Below are positions 27,470-35,886 of a stretch of DNA of 64,000 nucleotides, in pieces. Made by a program: the position numbers and the translations under genes. Each line of letters starts with the position of its first letter. Within the stretch, counting starts at the first letter, position 1. Under the pieces are notes generated by a model that did no database searches, was not told the origin of the DNA, and worked only from the letters and a program-made list of their open reading frames with translations. The DNA is from an uncultured Dorea sp. (GTDB lineage Bacteria; Bacillota; Clostridia; Lachnospirales; Lachnospiraceae), in contig CAJUMF010000001.1 of NCBI GenBank assembly GCA_910586965.1, forward strand, positions 147,581-211,580, read 5' to 3'.

Positions 27470-27664
27470 ATGGATGTAAATCTGATTTTTAAAATAGCAG
27501 CAGTTGGAATTTTGGTATCCGTACTAAGTCAGGTGTTAAAGCACAGCGGCAGAGATGAGCAGGCTTTTTTAACCAGTCTTGCGGGACTTTTACTTGTACT
27601 GTTTTGGATTGTTCCCTATATTTATGATTTGTTTGAAAATATCCGGCGGTTGTTTTCCTTGTGA
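27470..27664 (+). CDS. spoIIIAC: Stage III sporulation protein AC
   Basis: A 64-residue two-helix membrane protein. VNLIFKIAAVGILVSVLSQVL and a second hydrophobic segment LLLVLFWIVPYIYDLF match SpoIIIAC, including the KHSGRDEQA connection. AAGGAGG precedes the ATG. Confidence 0.93.
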   Translation: MDVNLIFKIAAVGILVSVLSQVLKHSGRDEQAFLTSLAGLLLVLFWIVPYIYDLFENIRRLFSL

Positions 27665-27699
27665 TTTTACCGGCAGGTCTTGAAAGGAGAGGATAGTCA

Positions 27700-28086
27700 A
27701 TGAACATGCTTCAGGCAGGTATTATCGGAGTGGCCGGAGCGCTCTTAGCGGTGCAGTTTAAGAGCGGTAAAGCAGAGTACGGCATATATATCAGCATCGC
27801 CCTCAGTCTGCTGATTTTTTTCGGTATCCTTGGACATTTGGAGACGATTATCAGAATGGTACAGACCATCGGTGCCTATATCAGTATGGATACGGTCTAT
27901 ATTGGAACGCTTCTTAAAATGCTTGGGATTACTTATATTGCAGAGTTTTCTTCAAGTATCTGCAAAGATGCAGGATATCAGACAATCGCGGGGCAGATTG
28001 AGATCTTTGGAAAGCTGGCGGTTCTGGTTCTTTGCCTTCCGATTCTCATGGCACTTTTAGATGCAGTGAAAGGATTTTTATCATGA
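27700..28086 (+). CDS. spoIIIAD: Stage III sporulation protein AD
   Basis: A 128-residue membrane protein with three to four helices. ITYIAEFSSSICKDAGYQTIA is the diagnostic family block. Its stop overlaps the start of spoIIIAE (ATGA), which implies coupling. Confidence 0.94.
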   Translation: MNMLQAGIIGVAGALLAVQFKSGKAEYGIYISIALSLLIFFGILGHLETIIRMVQTIGAYISMDTVYIGTLLKMLGITYIAEFSSSICKDAGYQTIAGQIEIFGKLAVLVLCLPILMALLDAVKGFLS

Positions 28087-29246
28087 ATGGGCAGGTAAGA
28101 ATATTCCTGGCAGTATGTTTGGGAGTGATGCTTATAACATTCTCAGCGGAGATGGAGACGGAAGCAAAAGAAAGGGAATCGGAGGAGCTGCTTGCAGCAG
28201 AGACAATATTGGAACAGTTTGACTATAGAGATGTGGATAAGGCGCTGAAAAGTATTTTCCCTGAGGAACGGATCGGGTTCCGTGATACAGTTTGCGCTGT
28301 TATTTCCGGGGAACAGGAATGCTCGGTTAAAGTTTTTAAGCAGTTGGTACTCGGACAGTTTACCTATGCGTTTGGAGAGAGCAGGGAGAATCTTGTCCAT
28401 ATACTGATTATCGCTGTGATCGCAGCAGTGTTCCACAACTTTTCTACGGTCTTTAAAAATCGTCAGATCTGCGAGATCAGCTTTTATGTATTGTATCTGC
28501 TCTTGATCGCTCTCTGCCTAAGTTCCTTTCAGATTGTGATCGACTGGGTAAGCGAAGGAGTGGAAAGCCTGACGGGATTTATGACTGTATTCTGCCCCAT
28601 TTATTTTCTGGCCGTTTCTTTAGCGAAAGGCAGTGTGACTGCGGTAGCATTTTATAACCTGGTGCTGTTTTTTATCTATGTCACCGAGATTGTAATTGTG
28701 TATTTTCTGCTGCCCGCCATACATGTCTATATTATGGTGAAAGTATTGGATTTTTTGTCATCCCAGGAATATTTGAGCAAATTTGCAGAACTTATAGAGG
28801 TGCTGATTTCCTGGCTGCTGAAAACTCTGGTTGCATGTGTGGTGGGAGTCAATGTAGTGCAGGGAATGATAAGCCCCGCCATCGATACTGTAAAAAGAAG
28901 TGCAGTTACACGGACAGCAGAAGCGATTCCGGGGGTAGGGGATGCGGTGGGCGGTGTTGCAGAAGTGCTGGTGGGGACAGCAGTTCTGGTGAAAAACGGA
29001 ATTGGAACCGTTGGGATGATTGTCTGTCTGGCACTTTGTATCGTTCCTCTTTTGCAGATGTCAGCCATTGCGCTGATGTATAAGCTGGCAGCGGCAGTTA
29101 TCCAGCCGATTTCGGACAAGCGGATCGTTGGCTGTGTGGAGTGTGTAGGGGACGGATGCCGTCTGCTGATGCGAGTCATATTTACAGTGGGACTTTTATT
29201 CCTTTTGACAATCGTTATTGTCTCTTATGTAACAAGCAATGTATAA
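28083..29246 (+). CDS. spoIIIAE: Stage III sporulation protein AE
   Basis: A roughly 387-residue polytopic membrane protein with an N-terminal signal-like segment and about seven membrane helices. Blocks such as FMTVFCPIYFLAVSLAKGS and RTAEAIPGVGDAVGGVAEVLVGTAVLVKN-like residues are characteristic. The ATG at 28083 overlaps the spoIIIAD stop; the longer open frame lies inside spoIIIAD. Confidence 0.94.
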   Translation: MNGQVRIFLAVCLGVMLITFSAEMETEAKERESEELLAAETILEQFDYRDVDKALKSIFPEERIGFRDTVCAVISGEQECSVKVFKQLVLGQFTYAFGESRENLVHILIIAVIAAVFHNFSTVFKNRQICEISFYVLYLLLIALCLSSFQIVIDWVSEGVESLTGFMTVFCPIYFLAVSLAKGSVTAVAFYNLVLFFIYVTEIVIVYFLLPAIHVYIMVKVLDFLSSQEYLSKFAELIEVLISWLLKTLVACVVGVNVVQGMISPAIDTVKRSAVTRTAEAIPGVGDAVGGVAEVLVGTAVLVKNGIGTVGMIVCLALCIVPLLQMSAIALMYKLAAAVIQPISDKRIVGCVECVGDGCRLLMRVIFTVGLLFLLTIVIVSYVTSNV

Positions 29247-29257
29247 AGGAGGATGTC

Positions 29258-29650
29258 ATGTTCCAATATCTTTATGAATGGATACAGAACCTTGCATTTT
29301 ACATCGTGCTCATCACAGTGGTACTACATGCAGTGCCGGATTCGGGATACAAAAAATACATCCGATTTTTTACAGGGATGGTATTGATCTTGATGATGGT
29401 TACTCCGATTTTCCGTATTTTTGGCAAAGACAGCCAGATCATGAATTTCTATAAAAGCAGAGAATACGAGGCGAAGCTTAAGGAAATTGAAAATGCGGCG
29501 GCCTATTTAAAGGGTATGGATTCGGCGGACTTTTTGAGGGAGGCAGAGGAACGTACAGAGAAACAGGAGATTGATGATATCAGGGTGGAGGAGATTCAGA
29601 TTGAAAGAGAAAAAGAAGCTGACAGACATGTTGAAAACGAAAAAGATTAA
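29258..29650 (+). CDS. spoIIIAF: Stage III sporulation protein AF
   Basis: A roughly 130-residue protein with two N-terminal membrane helices (YEWIQNLAFYIVLITVVLHA and FFTGMVLILMMVTPIFRIF) and a charged cytosolic or intermembrane tail rich in Glu. AAAGGAGG precedes the ATG at 29258. The 3' end overlaps the start region of spoIIIAG. Confidence 0.92.
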   Translation: MFQYLYEWIQNLAFYIVLITVVLHAVPDSGYKKYIRFFTGMVLILMMVTPIFRIFGKDSQIMNFYKSREYEAKLKEIENAAAYLKGMDSADFLREAEERTEKQEIDDIRVEEIQIEREKEADRHVENEKD

Positions 29651-30224
29651 AAAGGACCAGATCGTGATCTTGTTTCTTACGGGTGTTCTTCTTTTAGTCA
29701 TAGCCCTGCCGGATGGAAGGACGGGGAAGGAGGAGCGGGCAGAGTTTGATACCGAAAAGACAGAGGTATCATTATCTGATGAGATGACAGAGAAAGAATA
29801 TGTCTCTTACATGGAACGGCATCTGGAAGGAATTCTTTCCCAGATGAAGGGAGTGGGGGATGTGACGGTGATGATCACACTCAAGGAATCCGCAGAAAAA
29901 GTCATAGAAAAAGATGTGGAGACTTCCAGTGATTCGGTGAGTGAGGAGGACAGCCAGGGCGGAGTACGAAAGACAGAGAATGAGAGCCGCGGTGAGACAA
30001 CCATTTACTTTGGAGACGGAGGCTCGGGAGGACTTAGAGGGAGCAGCTTCGAGGGTGCCGGACAAAATCCCTATGTCCGTAAAAAACGCACTCCGAGAGT
30101 GGAGGGGGTGGTTATAGTAGCGAATGGCGGGGACGATGCAGTTGTAATTCAGAATATAACTGAGTCAGTTCAGGCATTATTTGGAATAGACACGCATAAG
30201 ATTAGGATAGTAAAGAAAGAATGA
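29601..30224 (+). CDS. spoIIIAG: Stage III sporulation protein AG
   Basis: A roughly 207-residue single-pass membrane protein that forms the ring of the SpoIIIA channel. A basic N-terminus and a helix (IVILFLTGVLLLVIALP) precede an extracytoplasmic domain with YMERHLEGILSQMKGVGDV and VEGVVIVANGGDDA. I take the TTG at 29601, 7 nt after GGAGGAG; ATG 29628 is the alternative. It overlaps spoIIIAF by 50 bp and its stop overlaps an upstream ATG of the next frame. Confidence 0.92.
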   Translation: MKEKKKLTDMLKTKKIKKDQIVILFLTGVLLLVIALPDGRTGKEERAEFDTEKTEVSLSDEMTEKEYVSYMERHLEGILSQMKGVGDVTVMITLKESAEKVIEKDVETSSDSVSEEDSQGGVRKTENESRGETTIYFGDGGSGGLRGSSFEGAGQNPYVRKKRTPRVEGVVIVANGGDDAVVIQNITESVQALFGIDTHKIRIVKKE

Positions 30225-30247
30225 AACGCATAGTAAGAGGAGGAAAT

Positions 30248-30892
30248 ATGGTGAAAAAAATGTTTAAGAAGAATCAGATGATCATTGCTGCGCTGGCAGT
30301 GATGATTGCTGCGGCAGGGTATCTGAACTATTCGGGAAGGCTGTTCGGCGATAAAGAAGAGGCGCAGCAGATGAATGCGGAGCTTGCGAACCAGGAGCTG
30401 CTTGATATTTCAGAAGAGGACTTAGCCAGTGCATCTGACGAGATCAAGAGTCAGGACAGTGATTCGGAAGGGAAAGAAGACGGTTCCGTGGAAGGCACGC
30501 CGGGAGAAGCAGTCCTGACCAGCGGAGAAGCCAGTGCTGTTGTCGCAGAAGCAAAGATGACCAGGGAGCAGATACGTGCGAAAAATAAAGAAACCTTGCA
30601 GCAGATCATCGACAACAAGGAACTGAGTGACAAGCAGAAAAAAGATGCCGTATCACAGATGGTGAAGATGACAGAACTGTCAGAGAAAGAGGCTGCCGCT
30701 GAGACATTGCTGGCATCGAAAGGTTTTAATGATGCAGTGGTGAGTATTGCGGATGAATCGGCAGATGTAGTGGTCAACGCCAAAGAGCTTACAGAGGCAA
30801 ACCGTGCACAGATCACAGATATCGTTACGAGAAAGACAGGAGTATCTGCGGAAAATGTAGTAATAAATCCGATCAATGAAGGGGAGAAGTGA
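30248..30892 (+). CDS. spoIIIAH: Stage III sporulation protein AH
   Basis: A roughly 214-residue single-pass membrane protein whose extracytoplasmic YscJ/FliF-like domain meets SpoIIQ across the engulfed forespore membranes. One helix (IIAALAVMIAAAGYLNYSG) leads to an acidic linker and then the conserved ADEKEAAAET-like region and C-terminal AENVVINPI. The ATG at 30248 follows AGGAGG at 5 nt. It is the last gene of the operon. Confidence 0.93.
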   Translation: MVKKMFKKNQMIIAALAVMIAAAGYLNYSGRLFGDKEEAQQMNAELANQELLDISEEDLASASDEIKSQDSDSEGKEDGSVEGTPGEAVLTSGEASAVVAEAKMTREQIRAKNKETLQQIIDNKELSDKQKKDAVSQMVKMTELSEKEAAAETLLASKGFNDAVVSIADESADVVVNAKELTEANRAQITDIVTRKTGVSAENVVINPINEGEK

Positions 30893-30908
30893 CAGGCTTC
30901 TCCTTTTT
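30883..30908 (+). terminator. spoIIIA operon terminator
   Basis: GGAGAAG (30883-30889) and CTTCTCC (30897-30903) form a stem that overlaps the spoIIIAH stop codon, followed by TTTTT. Confidence 0.88.
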
Positions 30909-30950
30909 AATGGCATTTACGGGAATATTGTGATAAAATTTAATCACAGA

Positions 30951-30979
30951 TTGTAAAATAGAAATGATTTTGTTATAAT
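30951..30979 (+). promoter_or_regulatory. prfC promoter
   Basis: TTGTAA (30951-30956) and TATAAT (30974-30979) are 17 bp apart, with a TG extended -10. Confidence 0.78.
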
Positions 30980-31024
30980 GTGGCTTGAACTTTCAAAAGG
31001 AATAATAAAACAGGAGTATTATAT

Positions 31025-32626
31025 ATGTCACAACTTTCAAAAGAAGTAAAAGAACAGATTGAAAAGCGCAGAACGTTCGCCATCATCTCTCACCCGGATG
31101 CGGGCAAGACAACCTTGACAGAGAAGTTCCTGCTCTACGGAGGGGCGATCAATCTTGCAGGGAGCGTGAAGGGAAAGGCCACAGCCAGACATGCGGTGTC
31201 TGACTGGATGGAGATAGAAAAGGAGAGAGGAATCTCCGTGACGTCCTCGGTGCTGCAGTTCAACTACGGCGGTTACTGCATCAACATCCTGGACACACCG
31301 GGTCATCAGGATTTCTCGGAGGATACGTACCGGACACTGATGGCGGCGGACTCGGCGGTGATGGTCATCGACGCTTCGAAGGGTGTGGAGGCGCAGACGA
31401 GGAAATTATTCAAGGTATGCACGATGCGCCATATCCCGATCTTTACCTTTATCAATAAGATGGACAGGGAAGCTCTTGATACCTTTGAGCTTTTAGACGA
31501 TATTGAAAATGAACTCGGCATCGCCACCTGTCCCGTGAACTGGCCCATCGGCTCCGGCAAGGAGTTTCGGGGAGTATATGACAGAGAGTCAAGGAAGGTA
31601 GAACTTTTTTCTGAGACCCATAAGGGCACGACCCAGGGGGAAGTGCGCAAAGTGGCACTGGATGACCCTGAGATGGATACACTGATCCTTTCTGAGCAGA
31701 AGGAAAAGCTTTTGGAGGAGATCGAGCTTTTAGACGGCGCCGGAGCAGAGTTTGACCAGGAGTTAGTCAGCAAAGGCGAGCTGTCGCCGGTATTTTTTGG
31801 ATCGGCTCTTACCAACTTTGGGGTGGAGACATTTTTACAGCATTTCCTTTCCATGACTACATCCCCGCTGCCGCGGATGTCGGATAAGGGTGAGATAGAT
31901 CCCATGGAGGAGCCCTACTTTTCTGCTTTTGTATTCAAGATACAGGCAAATATGAATAAGGCTCACAGGGACCGGATCGCTTTTATGCGGATCTGTTCCG
32001 GGGAATTCGAGGCGGGGATGGATGTATACCATATGCAGGGAGGCAAAAAGGTACGTCTGTCGCAGCCCCAGCAATTGATGGCCAAAGAGCGAAAGATAGT
32101 AGAAAAGGCTTACGGCGGGGATATCATCGGCGTATTTGACCCGGGGATTTTTTCCATCGGGGATACACTTACAGCCTCCGGTGACCGTTTTTCCTACGAG
32201 GGGATCCCGACCTTTGCGCCGGAGCATTTCGCCAGGGTCAGACAGATCGATACGATGAAGCGCAAGCAGTTTGTGAAAGGGATCAACCAGATCGCCCAGG
32301 AGGGCGCCATACAGATCTTCCAGGAGTACAATACAGGTATGGAGGAGATCATCGTGGGCGTGGTGGGCGTGCTGCAGTTTGACGTGCTGAAGTTCCGCCT
32401 GGAGAATGAGTATAATGTGGAGATCCGCATGGACAATCTTCCGTATGAGTATATCCGCTGGATTGGCAACGAAGATATCAATCTTGACAGGCTGACGGGA
32501 ACTTCAGACATGAAGAAAGTGAAAGATTTAAAAGGCAGACCCCTTCTTTTATTTGTCAATGAGTGGAGCATCCGCATGACCCAGGAGAGAAATGAAGGTC
32601 TTATCCTGACAGAGTTTGCAAGGTAA
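31025..32626 (+). CDS. prfC: Peptide chain release factor 3
   Basis: A 533-residue GTPase that recycles class I release factors from the ribosome. The P-loop is AIISHPDAGKTTLTEK, followed by the RF3-type switch regions ERGISVTSSVLQF and ILDTPGHQDFSEDTYRTL, and FINKMDR. Domain II and the RF3-specific C-terminal domain follow. Codon use looks more GC-rich than in the preceding spoIIIA genes, in line with a better-expressed translation gene. It has its own promoter. Confidence 0.96.
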   Translation: MSQLSKEVKEQIEKRRTFAIISHPDAGKTTLTEKFLLYGGAINLAGSVKGKATARHAVSDWMEIEKERGISVTSSVLQFNYGGYCINILDTPGHQDFSEDTYRTLMAADSAVMVIDASKGVEAQTRKLFKVCTMRHIPIFTFINKMDREALDTFELLDDIENELGIATCPVNWPIGSGKEFRGVYDRESRKVELFSETHKGTTQGEVRKVALDDPEMDTLILSEQKEKLLEEIELLDGAGAEFDQELVSKGELSPVFFGSALTNFGVETFLQHFLSMTTSPLPRMSDKGEIDPMEEPYFSAFVFKIQANMNKAHRDRIAFMRICSGEFEAGMDVYHMQGGKKVRLSQPQQLMAKERKIVEKAYGGDIIGVFDPGIFSIGDTLTASGDRFSYEGIPTFAPEHFARVRQIDTMKRKQFVKGINQIAQEGAIQIFQEYNTGMEEIIVGVVGVLQFDVLKFRLENEYNVEIRMDNLPYEYIRWIGNEDINLDRLTGTSDMKKVKDLKGRPLLLFVNEWSIRMTQERNEGLILTEFAR

Positions 32627-32636
32627 GAAAAAACCT

Positions 32637-32664
32637 TTGCAAAAGACCAGAAATTTGTTATAAT
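32637..32664 (+). promoter_or_regulatory. Promoter of the asp23-nusB-xse operon
   Basis: TTGCAA (32637-32642) and TATAAT (32659-32664) are 16 bp apart, with TG extending the -10. It is the last strong promoter seen before the long operon that runs towards recN. Confidence 0.75.
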
Positions 32665-32701
32665 GAGAGACATGTAAAACCAGACTAGGAGGTTTAGTGA
32701 T

Positions 32702-33085
32702 ATGGGCAAAGAAGAAAGAAATACGTATACTATAAAGACAGAAGAGAATCTGGGAGAGGTTAAGATCGCGGACGAAGTGGTCGCAGTCATCGCCGGGTTG
32801 GCGGCTATGGAAGTGGACGGCGTAGCCTCCATGGCAGGAAGCACGACGAAAGATATCGCCAGCAAGTTAGGTGTAAGATCCATGTCCAAGGGTGTGAAAG
32901 TAGATGTGTTAGAGGGGATTGTGACGGCGGCGCTGAGACTGAACTTAAAATACGGATACAATATCAAGGAGACTACAGGGAAGGTTCAGGAAAAAGTAAA
33001 AGCGGCGATTGAGAACATGACCGGACTTGATGTTGCGGATGTCAACATCCGGATTACCGGAGTGGAGATGCCGGAGGAGAACTAA
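32702..33085 (+). CDS. Asp23/Gls24 family protein
   Basis: A 127-residue member of the Asp23/Gls24 family, cytoplasmic proteins linked to envelope homeostasis. The pattern GEVKIADEVVAVIAGLAAMEVDGVASM-like and VLEGIVTAALRLNLKYG is characteristic. It lacks membrane segments and is usually placed just before nusB in Clostridia, as here. The nusB start follows the stop immediately. Confidence 0.9.
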   Translation: MGKEERNTYTIKTEENLGEVKIADEVVAVIAGLAAMEVDGVASMAGSTTKDIASKLGVRSMSKGVKVDVLEGIVTAALRLNLKYGYNIKETTGKVQEKVKAAIENMTGLDVADVNIRITGVEMPEEN

Positions 33086-33481
33086 GTGAAGAGGACAGAG
33101 ATGAGAGATCATATCTTTAAGCTGGTATTCGAGATGGAGTTCAATTCTGCGGAGGATATGAAGACCCAGACAGAACTCTATCTTCAGGGGCTTGAGGATG
33201 CGAAAGAAAAGGATTTGGAATATATCAGAGCAAAGGCAGAGCAGATCGGCAGTAAGCTTTCCGAGATCGATAAGCTGATCAACGAGACGGTAAAGGGCTG
33301 GAAGACGTCCCGCATGAATAAGGCGGATCTTAGTATCTTAAGACTTGCCGTTTATGAGATGCGGTGGGATGATGATGTACCCGTAGGAGTGGCGATTGAC
33401 GAAGCAGTAGAGCTTGCAAAGAGATATTCCAGTGATGACGGTCCGTCCTTTATAAATGGAGTGCTTGCAAAGCTCGTCTAG
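33086..33481 (+). CDS. nusB: Transcription antitermination factor NusB
   Basis: A 131-residue all-helical RNA-binding factor acting with NusE/S10 in rRNA antitermination. MRDHIFKLVFEMEF and LRLAVYEM, then VAIDEAVELAKRYSSDDGPSFINGVL are family blocks. The GTG start at 33086 follows GGAGGAG in the end of the Asp23 gene. xseA follows after 47 bp. Confidence 0.95.
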   Translation: MKRTEMRDHIFKLVFEMEFNSAEDMKTQTELYLQGLEDAKEKDLEYIRAKAEQIGSKLSEIDKLINETVKGWKTSRMNKADLSILRLAVYEMRWDDDVPVGVAIDEAVELAKRYSSDDGPSFINGVLAKLV

Positions 33482-33528
33482 TGTACTGATACACACTGGT
33501 ATTATATAACAGGAAACCGAGGTGAGAG

Positions 33529-34755
33529 ATGGCAAGGAATGTATATTCGGTAAAACAAGTCAACGCTTATATTAAGAACATGTTTGCCCAGGATTATATG
33601 CTGAATTGCATTTATGTCAGAGGTGAGATATCGAACTTAAAGTATCACACCTCTGGACATATATATTTTTCATTAAAGGATGAGTCTGGAACGATTGCCT
33701 GTGTCATGTTTGCAGGGCAGCGAGGCGGACTCTCTTTTCGTATGTGCGAGGGTCAGCAGGTGATCGCGCTCGGAAGTGTGGCCGTCTATGAAAGGAGCGG
33801 TGCTTACCAGCTCTATGCCAGAGAGATTCGTCTGGACGGTGAGGGCGCTTTGTTTGAAAGATTCCAGCTTCTTAAGAAGGAGCTGGAGGAGATGGGGATG
33901 TTTGCGCCGGAATATAAAAAACCAATCCCTGCCTTTGCAAGCCGGGTCGGAGTTGTCACTGCATCCACCGGGGCAGCGGTGCGCGACATTATAAATATCT
34001 CAAAGAGACGAAATCCGTATGTTCAGATTGTTCTGTATCCGGCCCAGGTACAAGGCGAAGGAGCGAAGGAAAGCATTGTGCGGGGTATCCGTGTGCTTGA
34101 TGCTGCCGATGTAGACGTGATCATTGTAGGGCGGGGCGGCGGCTCGATGGAAGATCTGTGGGCATTTAACGAAGAGGAAGTTGCGAGGGCCATTTTTGAC
34201 TGTGAGACTCCGGTCATCTCTGCTGTGGGACATGAGACGGATACGACAATTGCGGATTATGTAGCAGATCTAAGAGCACCTACGCCTTCGGCGGCAGCGG
34301 AGCTTGCGGTATATGAATATGTGAAGTTTGCTGACAGACAGCGGGAGTATCAAGTACGGATGAACCGGATACTTTCACAGCAGATACAACTGAATCGGAT
34401 GCGGCTTAGAGGTTACCAGACTAAATTACAGTACCTTCATCCGCAAAGCCTGCTCAGAGATTACAGGCAACGCACAGTGGATTATGAGAACCAGTTGCGC
34501 ATCCGGATGGAAGATGCACTGGAAGAGGCAAGGCACAAGTTCGCCCTCTATGCGGAGATCATGAATGGGCTTTCTCCTTTAAAGAAGTTGAGTCAGGGTT
34601 ATTCTTATGTACAAGGGAAAGACGGGCTGGCATTGAAAAGTGTCAGACAGACGAATCAAGGAGAGGAGATATCCATCTATGTGACGGACGGAGTTCTCTC
34701 AGCAGTAGTCACGGGTAAAAAGGAGGAACAAGTATGGGCGGAGACAGCAAAGTGA
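33529..34755 (+). CDS. xseA: Exodeoxyribonuclease VII large subunit
   Basis: A 408-residue nuclease subunit that, with XseB, degrades single-stranded DNA to short oligomers. An N-terminal OB fold (YIRGEISNLKYHTSGHIYFSLKD-like) is followed by the catalytic domain with VGVVTASTGAAVRDI, IIVGRGGGSMEDLWAFN, and ISAVGHETDTTIADYVADLRAPTPSAAAEL-like residues. A coiled-coil C-terminus follows. xseB starts 22 bp before its end. Confidence 0.96.
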   Translation: MARNVYSVKQVNAYIKNMFAQDYMLNCIYVRGEISNLKYHTSGHIYFSLKDESGTIACVMFAGQRGGLSFRMCEGQQVIALGSVAVYERSGAYQLYAREIRLDGEGALFERFQLLKKELEEMGMFAPEYKKPIPAFASRVGVVTASTGAAVRDIINISKRRNPYVQIVLYPAQVQGEGAKESIVRGIRVLDAADVDVIIVGRGGGSMEDLWAFNEEEVARAIFDCETPVISAVGHETDTTIADYVADLRAPTPSAAAELAVYEYVKFADRQREYQVRMNRILSQQIQLNRMRLRGYQTKLQYLHPQSLLRDYRQRTVDYENQLRIRMEDALEEARHKFALYAEIMNGLSPLKKLSQGYSYVQGKDGLALKSVRQTNQGEEISIYVTDGVLSAVVTGKKEEQVWAETAK

Positions 34756-34967
34756 AAGAAAAGCAGCAGACGCTCCAGGATATTTTCGTGCAGCTTGAAG
34801 AGGTGGTCGTGAAAATGGAGCAGGAAGAGGTGTCTTTAGAAGAGAGCTTTGAGCTTTACCATAAAGGCATGGATATGCTTAAGATGTGTAATGACAAAAT
34901 CGACAAAGTGGAAAAGAAGATACTGCTTTTAGATAACGAGGGAGAAGAACATGAATTTGAAAGCTGA
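34734..34967 (+). CDS. xseB: Exodeoxyribonuclease VII small subunit
   Basis: A 77-residue coiled-coil partner of XseA. LQDIFVQLEEVVVKMEQEEVSLEESFELYHKGM is the family pattern. AAGGAGG precedes the ATG within xseA. It overlaps xseA by 22 bp and ispA by 17 bp, so all three are likely translated together. Confidence 0.94.
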   Translation: MGGDSKVKEKQQTLQDIFVQLEEVVVKMEQEEVSLEESFELYHKGMDMLKMCNDKIDKVEKKILLLDNEGEEHEFES

Positions 34968-35871
34968 ATTTCTGGAAAATCAGAAGACGAAAGTAGAAGA
35001 GATAGAGATGGTATTAAAAGAGTATCTCCCAGAGGAAGAAGGGCATCAAAAGATCATCATGGAAGCCATGGGATACAGCCTTCTTGCAGGCGGAAAAAGG
35101 CTTCGCCCGATGCTCATGAAAGAAGTCTGGCAGCTCTTTTCCGAAGGGAAGGAGAGTCCGGAGGAGAAAAAAGCGCTTCATGCATTTATGGCGGCCCAGG
35201 AGATGATCCACACCTATTCCCTTGTCCATGACGACCTGCCGGCAATGGACAATGACGAATACCGCAGGGGAAGGAAGACGACCCATGTAGTATTCGGGGA
35301 GGACATGGGGATCCTTGCAGGAGATGCGCTTTTAAACTTTGCTTTTGAGACAGCGGTAAGAGCATTTTCATATGCACCTTCCAGATGGCATGAAATTGCA
35401 GATGCATTTCAGGTCCTTGGCAAAAAGGCCGGGATTTATGGTATGATCGGCGGTCAGGTCATTGATGTAAAGGAAACCGGACATGCGATTTCAGGAGAAA
35501 TTCTTGATACGATCTATGAACTTAAGACTGCTGCGCTAATTGAATCGTCCATGATGATCGGAGCCATTCTGGGCGGTGCCGGAGCTAACGACGTAAACCG
35601 TGTCGAGCAGATTGCAAAGAATGTAGGAATTGCTTTCCAGATCCAAGACGATATCCTGGATGTGACAGGTACGGCTTCCACACTTGGAAAGCCAATCCAC
35701 AGCGATGAAAAAAATAAGAAAACGACATATGTAACCCTTTATGGTATCGAAAATGCGAAAAAGACTGTAGAAGAAAGAACTCAGAAAGCCATTGCCATAC
35801 TCAAAGAACTTCCGGGAGAGCATGAATATCTGGAACAATTACTTATACAGTTGATATACAGGGAAAAGTAG
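34951..35871 (+). CDS. ispA: Polyprenyl synthetase (farnesyl/geranyl diphosphate synthase)
   Basis: A 306-residue trans-prenyltransferase condensing dimethylallyl and isopentenyl diphosphates. The two Asp-rich motifs are LVHDDLPAMDND and FQIQDDILDVTG; GGKRLRP is present near the N-terminus. Position between xseB and dxs supports a short-chain (C15) synthase. Chain length cannot be proved by sequence. Confidence 0.94.
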   Translation: MNLKAEFLENQKTKVEEIEMVLKEYLPEEEGHQKIIMEAMGYSLLAGGKRLRPMLMKEVWQLFSEGKESPEEKKALHAFMAAQEMIHTYSLVHDDLPAMDNDEYRRGRKTTHVVFGEDMGILAGDALLNFAFETAVRAFSYAPSRWHEIADAFQVLGKKAGIYGMIGGQVIDVKETGHAISGEILDTIYELKTAALIESSMMIGAILGGAGANDVNRVEQIAKNVGIAFQIQDDILDVTGTASTLGKPIHSDEKNKKTTYVTLYGIENAKKTVEERTQKAIAILKELPGEHEYLEQLLIQLIYREK

Positions 35872-35886
35872 AGAGGAAGTCTTGTG